Assembly: GCA_018816095.1 (NCBI GenBank)
Contig: JAHIWP010000073.1
Location: 1-64,000, forward strand
Reading direction: 5' to 3'
DNA length: 64,000 nucleotides
Source of the DNA: Gammaproteobacteria bacterium
Lineage (GTDB): Bacteria > Pseudomonadota > Gammaproteobacteria > Pseudomonadales > Pseudomonadaceae
The stretch's first letter is position 1. Each line of letters opens with the position of its first letter. Below are positions 59,842 to 64,000 of this stretch, in pieces. Position numbers and translations under genes: made by a program. The notes under the pieces are model-generated. The model was not told the origin of the DNA and made no database searches. It saw nothing but the letters and a program-made list of their open reading frames with translations.

Positions 59842-60834
59842 TCAGGCGCGGAAACGGCTTGGTGGCACACCGCTCCAGCGCTGGAAGGCATGGCGGAAGC
59901 TGGCGGTTTCGCTGAAACCAAGGTGCTCGGCGATTCGGCAGATCGGCCAGTCTTCCTCGCTTAACAAGGTTTTTGCCCGCTCGAAGCGCAGCTCATCAAG
60001 CAGTTCCTGATAGTGCGTGCCTTGCGCCTGCAGGTGCCGGCGCAGGGTGCGCGGCGAGCAGTGCATCTGCTGCGCCAGCTGTTCTAAACCGGGCGGGGCG
60101 GTAACTTGCTCAGCCAGTAATTGGCGGATGCGCCCGAGCCAGGCCTGGCGGTTGGTGAACTCGGTATTCTGCTTGCGGCAACGGCTGAGCATTTCCCGGT
60201 GAGTGACCGCGTCGGCCAATGGCAAGGGCTGCTGCAACAGATGCGCGGGGAAGGCGAACGCGTTGCGCGCGGCATTGAACTGCAGGGGGCAGGCGAAACT
60301 GTGTGGGTAACGGTCGCTGTAATGCGGCTCGCTGTAGCAAAACTGCGCGGCACTCAGCTGCAGCGGCTGGCCGAGTAGGTCATCACTGATCAGTTTGAGC
60401 GAGGCCAGGCACATCTCCAGGTTGAACATCTCCAGTTCAGGGCTGTGCTGGTAATCGCTGGCGCAGACCCAGGCCAGTTCGCCTTCGATGCACAGGTCCA
60501 GCTTAAAGTAGGTACCGAGCAGTGCAGGGTAGTGCAGCATCAGCCGCCAGGCGTCACCAAAAGTGGCACTCGACAGGGCGGCGTAACCGACCATGCCGTA
60601 GGCCGATACATGCATGCGTCGGCCAAGCTCCAGGCCCAGGTCACTGCGCAGGTGCAGGGCATTGGCGCAGACTTGCAACTCCTGGGTGCGGGTGATGCGT
60701 GTATCGGCGCACGCCAGATCACTGGCCGCAATGGCGCTGCTAGCCAGCAGTTGCTCGGTTAGCTCGGGTTGCTCGGCAAAGATCTCGAGAATTTGTGAGA
60801 CCACATGCAGGGTGGTCAGGTGGGCATGCAACAT
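59842..60834 (-). CDS. AraC family regulator (arabinose-binding-like N-domain)
   Basis: A 330-aa regulator with an N-terminal effector domain (about 20-210, an AraC_arabinose-binding-domain type as in OruR) and two C-terminal helix-turn-helix units (about 235-328, LAQQMHCSPRTLRRHLQAQG and ICRIAEHLGFSETASFRHAFQRW). It is in the same direction as the downstream acetylpolyamine-amidohydrolase, PotF-like and ggt genes, separated from them by a REP pair. Control of that polyamine gene set is plausible; effectors may be polyamines or amino acids. Confidence 0.9.
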   Translation of the reverse strand: MLHAHLTTLHVVSQILEIFAEQPELTEQLLASSAIAASDLACADTRITRTQELQVCANALHLRSDLGLELGRRMHVSAYGMVGYAALSSATFGDAWRLMLHYPALLGTYFKLDLCIEGELAWVCASDYQHSPELEMFNLEMCLASLKLISDDLLGQPLQLSAAQFCYSEPHYSDRYPHSFACPLQFNAARNAFAFPAHLLQQPLPLADAVTHREMLSRCRKQNTEFTNRQAWLGRIRQLLAEQVTAPPGLEQLAQQMHCSPRTLRRHLQAQGTHYQELLDELRFERAKTLLSEEDWPICRIAEHLGFSETASFRHAFQRWSGVPPSRFRA

Positions 60835-60930
60835 CAGTACGACCGTAACTGTTCAGAGTGCTCAGAGCGACGCAAGAATTATGCCGTGGACTGGCAGTGG
60901 CCCGTGGGGCAGGCCACTGCCGGGGAAGGC

Positions 60931-61725
60931 CTAGCGGTTGCGCAGGAACGCGTTGATAAAATCGCCCTGGTTGGGGGCTTTTTCATGGGTGGTAAACACC
61001 AGGTTTGCATTCTTCTCGCGCAATTTTAACGCGTCAGCAAAGCTGCACTGCACGCTGCTCAGCTGTTTGGCTTGGGTCTTGTAGTCAGCATTGTCTTCGC
61101 ACAGATCGGCCATCTGCCGCACGACTTCACCGCAGAAGCTCGGCACGCTGAGGCGTTTGAGTTTTTCGTCATCAAGCGCCTGCCAGTCAACTTGGGTGTG
61201 CAGCGTCGTGCCGCAGGTTTTCGAGGCGTCCTGATCGATCTGTTGCAATTGCGTGCTGAAGTCGGCCACGCGTTGTTCACGGTCAAAGCGGCTCAGCTGT
61301 TCCTGAATGCCTTGTTTTTTCTGCTGCTCATAGAGCGCCAATAGGCTGGCCGGCTTGGCTGTCTTGCTCTTGTCTGCGTCGAAGCCCAGCTCGAAACCGT
61401 CGGTATTCGGCAGGTAGAGTTTGACGCGCTCGCCGCCCCAGTCTTGGCGTTTGACCAGCATGTTGTAAGCGCTGCCATTGAGGGTGGTGCTGTAGTCGCG
61501 GTCATCGTTGCCGCGGTCCTTGAGGGTGGTGAGGATGACCACTTCATCGAGGGGGTGATTGATGCCGCTGACCTGAACCAGAGCCTGCGTATTGTCGCTG
61601 CTGGGCGCCACGATAACGCTGATACCGTTGCTGGCATTGAAAGCCTGCGGGTACTTGGCCAGTTCCAGCGCGCTGGCGTTGAGGGTGAGCAGTGATGCGC
61701 TGAGTAGCAGTGACAGCCTTGTCAT
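60931..61725 (-). CDS. Exported protein of unknown function
   Basis: A 264-aa protein with a signal peptide (MTRLSLLLSASLLTLNASA, cleaved about 19-20). The mature chain starts LELAKYPQAFNASNGISVIVAPSS and has four cysteines in the C-terminal half (CGTTLH, FCGEVV, LCEDN, VQCSF), enough for two disulphides. I see no catalytic motif or known domain. The start at 61725 is chosen for the signal peptide. It is alone in its direction, with purE divergent. Confidence 0.78.
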   Translation of the reverse strand: MTRLSLLLSASLLTLNASALELAKYPQAFNASNGISVIVAPSSDNTQALVQVSGINHPLDEVVILTTLKDRGNDDRDYSTTLNGSAYNMLVKRQDWGGERVKLYLPNTDGFELGFDADKSKTAKPASLLALYEQQKKQGIQEQLSRFDREQRVADFSTQLQQIDQDASKTCGTTLHTQVDWQALDDEKLKRLSVPSFCGEVVRQMADLCEDNADYKTQAKQLSSVQCSFADALKLREKNANLVFTTHEKAPNQGDFINAFLRNR

Positions 61726-61901
61726 GGTGGCGTCCTTGTTGGGTGAGAAGGGCATTTAGTATAGCCAGAGTCATGCTGTCGATTTGTGCGCGGGGTCTGC
61801 TCGTGGTGCCTGCAAGCGGGTGGTTGGGTGCCCTGTGATGGGGCTCGGCGTGTGCTTCGACAAACGGTTGGCAGGGGTGCGCGCCTGCTGGGGCTTTACG
61901 G

Positions 61902-61907
61902 TATACT
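61902..61907 (+). promoter_or_regulatory. Probable -10 box of the purE promoter
   Basis: TATACT at 61902-61907 in the context TTTACGGTATACTGCGC is a good sigma70 -10 sequence. No convincing -35 box is at the right spacing. Transcription would begin about 61914, giving a leader of roughly 110 bases with two hairpins. Confidence 0.45.
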
Positions 61908-61918
61908 GCGCGGCCTTT

Positions 61919-61985
61919 GGCCGGTCGCACCGGCCGGAATTCGCACACAAGCCACGCCGGTTTTCCCGCGTGGCTTGTTGGTTTT
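61919..61985 (+). promoter_or_regulatory. Structured purE leader with terminator-like hairpin
   Basis: Two hairpins are visible: GGCCGGT/ACCGGCC (61919-61935) and a ten-base stem CAAGCCACGC/GCGTGGCTTG (61948-61957 and 61968-61977) followed by TTGGTTTTT. The second resembles an intrinsic terminator inside the leader, ending about 40 bases before the purE start. It could be an attenuator responding to purine or translation state, or the end of a short upstream RNA. Confidence 0.5.
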
Positions 61986-62023
61986 TGCCGCGCCTGCGGG
62001 CGCATTTGAGAAGAGGCACGACG

Positions 62024-62515
62024 ATGAGCGCACTGGTTGGCGTGATCATGGGCTCCAAGTCCGATTGGTCCACCCTTAGCCACACCGCCGAGATGCTGGA
62101 TAAGCTAGGCATTCCGTACGAAGTGAAGGTGGTTTCCGCCCACCGCACCCCGGACCTGCTGTTCCAGTATGCCGAGCAAGCAGATGAGCGTGGCATTCAG
62201 GTGATCATCGCCGGTGCCGGCGGCGCGGCGCACCTGCCGGGCATGTGTGCGGCCAAGACCCACCTGCCGGTACTCGGTGTGCCAGTGCAATCGGCCGTGC
62301 TCTCGGGTGTCGACTCGCTGCTGTCGATCGTGCAAATGCCAGCCGGTATTCCGGTTGCCACTCTCGCTATCGGCAAGGCCGGCGCGGTGAACGCGGCGCT
62401 GCTCGCGGCGAGCATTCTCGGTCACCAGCACCCGCAGTTCCACGCGGCGCTCAAGCAGTTCCGCCAGGAACAGACCGAAACCGTATTGGACAACCCGGAC
62501 CCGCGTGAGGCCTAA
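62024..62515 (+). CDS. purE: N5-carboxyaminoimidazole ribonucleotide mutase (PurE class I)
   Basis: A 163-aa enzyme of purine synthesis: converts N5-CAIR, the PurK product, to CAIR. The signature [20 protein letters not shown] (about 5-24) includes the phosphate loop, SAHRTPD (about 42-48) holds the conserved His, and [12 protein letters not shown] is the flexible loop. The start at 62024 has AAGAGG upstream; longer frames are not needed. Three bases separate it from purK. Confidence 0.96.
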   Translation: MSALVGVIMGSKSDWSTLSHTAEMLDKLGIPYEVKVVSAHRTPDLLFQYAEQADERGIQVIIAGAGGAAHLPGMCAAKTHLPVLGVPVQSAVLSGVDSLLSIVQMPAGIPVATLAIGKAGAVNAALLAASILGHQHPQFHAALKQFRQEQTETVLDNPDPREA

Positions 62516-62518
62516 CCC

Positions 62519-63604
62519 ATGAAGATCGGCATAATCGGTGGCGGCCAACTGGGCCGCATGATGGCGCTGGCAGGTACCCCGCTGGGGATGAACTTCGCCT
62601 TCCTCGACCCCGCGCCGGACGCCTGCGCGCAAGCGTTGGGTGAGCATATCCGCGCCGATTATGGCGATCAGGATCACCTGCGCCAGCTGGCTGACGAAGT
62701 CGACCTGGTGACCTTTGAGTTCGAGAGCGTACCGGCCGAAACCGTGGCCTTCCTCTCCCAGTTCGTCCCGGTCTACCCGAGCGCCGAAGCCCTGCGCATC
62801 GCCCGCGATCGCTGGTTTGAGAAATCCATGTTCAAGGACCTGGGTATCCCTACGCCGGACTTCGCTGATATCCAGTCGCAAGCCGACTTGGATGCAGCCG
62901 TCGCGGCTATCGGTTTACCGGCGGTGATGAAAACTCGCACCCTGGGTTACGACGGCAAGGGCCAGAAGGTTCTGCGCAAGCCTGAGGACGTCACCGGCGC
63001 CTTTGCCGAACTGGGCAGCGTGCCGTGCATTCTTGAAGGTTTCGTCCCCTTCACCGGTGAAGTGTCGCTGGTCGCCGTGCGTGCCCGCGATGGCGAAACG
63101 CGCTTCTACCCGTTGGTGCACAACCGCCACGACAGCGGCGTGCTAGCCTTGTCGATCGCCAGCACCGATCACCCGCTGCAGGCGCTGGCCGAAGATTACG
63201 TCGGCCGTGTGCTGACCAAGCTCGACTACGTAGGCGTGCTGGCCTTCGAGTTCTTTGAAGTCGATGGCGGCCTGAAAGCCAACGAAATCGCCCCGCGCGT
63301 ACACAACTCCGGGCACTGGACCATCGAAGGCGCCGAGTGCAGCCAGTTCGAAAACCACCTGCGCGCTGTCGCCGGCCTGCCGCTGGGCTCGACCGCCAAG
63401 GTTGGCGAGAGTGCGATGCTCAACTTCCTCGGCAGCGTACCGCCGGTTGAGCAGGTTATCGCCATCGATGGCTGCCGCTTGCACCACTACGGCAAGGCCT
63501 TCAAGGCCGGGCGCAAGGTTGGCCACGCCACCCTGCGCTGCGCGGATCGCGCCACCCTCGACAAGCAAATTGCTGCCGTCGAGGCGTTGATCACCAAGGG
63601 CTGA
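62519..63604 (+). CDS. purK: N5-carboxyaminoimidazole ribonucleotide synthetase (PurK)
   Basis: A 361-aa ATP-grasp enzyme. It uses ATP and bicarbonate to carboxylate AIR to N5-CAIR. IGIIGGGQLGRMMALAG (about 3-19) is the N-terminal nucleotide-fold signature, KTRTLGYDGKGQ (about 140-151) is part of the ATP loop, and NEIAPRVHNSGHWTIEGAECSQFE (about 259-282) is the substrate/metal block. It is co-translated with purE. A GC-rich hairpin follows. Confidence 0.96.
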   Translation: MKIGIIGGGQLGRMMALAGTPLGMNFAFLDPAPDACAQALGEHIRADYGDQDHLRQLADEVDLVTFEFESVPAETVAFLSQFVPVYPSAEALRIARDRWFEKSMFKDLGIPTPDFADIQSQADLDAAVAAIGLPAVMKTRTLGYDGKGQKVLRKPEDVTGAFAELGSVPCILEGFVPFTGEVSLVAVRARDGETRFYPLVHNRHDSGVLALSIASTDHPLQALAEDYVGRVLTKLDYVGVLAFEFFEVDGGLKANEIAPRVHNSGHWTIEGAECSQFENHLRAVAGLPLGSTAKVGESAMLNFLGSVPPVEQVIAIDGCRLHHYGKAFKAGRKVGHATLRCADRATLDKQIAAVEALITKG

Positions 63605-63610
63605 GTCCGC

Positions 63611-63637
63611 CTGACGCCGCCAGCGCGGCGGCGTCAG
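63611..63637 (+). terminator. Hairpin after purK
   Basis: CTGACGCCGCC and GGCGGCGTCAG (63611-63621 and about 63627-63637) form an 11-base GC-rich stem. No T-run follows, so termination may be Rho-assisted. Confidence 0.55.
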
Positions 63638-63718
63638 ATGGAACCTTGGCGCATGATTTTCGTCTGATTGCCTAACGCCATTATTGGCATCCCTGTAACA
63701 GACGTGGAGTACAGCGCC

Positions 63719-63964
63719 ATGAGCATTCTCGGCATTATCTTTATCGGCCTGATCGTCGGCTTGATCGCGCGCTTTATCAAACCTGGCAACGACAGCATTG
63801 GCTGGATCATGACCATCCTGCTGGGTGTTTGTGGCTCGATTGCCGCCACCTATGGCGGCCAGGCGCTGGGCATCTACAAGGTGGGCGAGTCTGCCGGCTT
63901 TATCGGCGCAGTGATCGGCGCAGTGGTGTTGCTGGTAATCTACGGTGCAGTCAAAAAGGGCTGA
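63719..63964 (+). CDS. GlsB/YeaQ/YmgE family stress membrane protein
   Basis: An 81-aa three-helix membrane protein of the transglycosylase-associated (YeaQ/YmgE) family: MSILGIIFIGLIVGLIARFIKPG at the start, GWIMTILLGVCGSIAATYGG in the middle, and GAVIGAVVLLVIYGAVKKG at the end. Such proteins are often induced by general stress. A GTGGAG site precedes the ATG. Despite the GlsB name, unrelated to glutaminase. Function uncertain. Confidence 0.93.
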   Translation: MSILGIIFIGLIVGLIARFIKPGNDSIGWIMTILLGVCGSIAATYGGQALGIYKVGESAGFIGAVIGAVVLLVIYGAVKKG

Positions 63965-64000
63965 TGCCCTTTCACTCCGCCGCCCTGTGAGCCTATCGAT

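Overview
This window reads as the chromosome of a Pseudomonas species (gammaproteobacterium, moderately high GC). The evidence is the gene content: an RpiR regulator plus Zwf paralogue beside PycA/PycB, a UvrD next to a GGDEF/EAL protein, PurE/PurK near aspartase, a Zur-type box before a CobW/DUF1826 pair, and REP-type repeats of the kind scattered in pseudomonad chromosomes. From memory, several blocks resemble the origin-proximal end of the P. aeruginosa chromosome (PA5522-PA5535 and PA5425-PA5443), interleaved with species-specific genes. This is a recalled comparison, not a computed one. No rRNA, tRNA, CRISPR array, prophage or complete insertion sequence was found.

Layout. 1-137: 3' end of a group II intron cut by the window edge, followed by a 52-aa DUF2986 gene. 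0.6-3.3 kb: a DnaQ-like exonuclease and a cNMP/CBS/DUF294 signalling protein, overlapping by four bases. 3.4-5.9 kb: LemA plus a DUF2207 membrane protein. 7-10.5 kb: two CobW-family metal GTPases, the first with a Zur-type operator and a DUF1826 partner. 12.7-17.4 kb: an amine or polyamine catabolic cluster (glutamine-synthetase-like ligase, class III aminotransferase, SDR, GntR regulator) with two identical palindromic operators between the divergent transcription units. 17.4-20.9 kb: an autotransporter overlapping a lipoprotein hydrolase. 21-27 kb: SMI1/KNR4 protein, membrane coiled-coil protein, VOC protein, Tim44-like protein, orphan TRAP binding lipoprotein, UvrD. 27-30 kb: a large GGDEF/EAL protein. 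30-32 kb: a three-gene envelope operon.

33-43 kb is a carbon-flux block: Zwf and an RccR-like RpiR regulator with a clear TGTAGT-N3-ACTACA operator, a LysR regulator, the two pyruvate carboxylase subunits, then an SbtA bicarbonate transporter with its PII-like SbtB partner, and glutaminase. Bicarbonate is a substrate of pyruvate carboxylase, so the adjacency is functionally suggestive. 43-53 kb: 8-oxoguanine deaminase, an acetyltransferase bracketed by two inverted MITE-like repeats, asparaginase, alanine/glycine symporter, regulators, a BON-MscS channel and a dicarboxylate/amino-acid symporter. 53-58 kb: aspartase with a possible 55-aa downstream gene, a divergent LysR regulator and gamma-glutamyltransferase. 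57-61 kb: a polyamine-binding protein, an acetylpolyamine-amidohydrolase-like enzyme and an AraC regulator. 62-63.6 kb: purE-purK behind a structured leader, then a small stress membrane protein.

Recurring themes are nitrogen compounds (glutaminase, asparaginase, aspartase, polyamines, gamma-glutamyl chemistry), anaplerosis and carbon-flux control, and envelope proteins. The most useful leads are the SbtAB-PycAB linkage, the twin-operator catabolic cluster, the autotransporter/lipoprotein-hydrolase pair, the inverted MITEs around the acetyltransferase gene, the small gene after aspA, and the structured purE leader.
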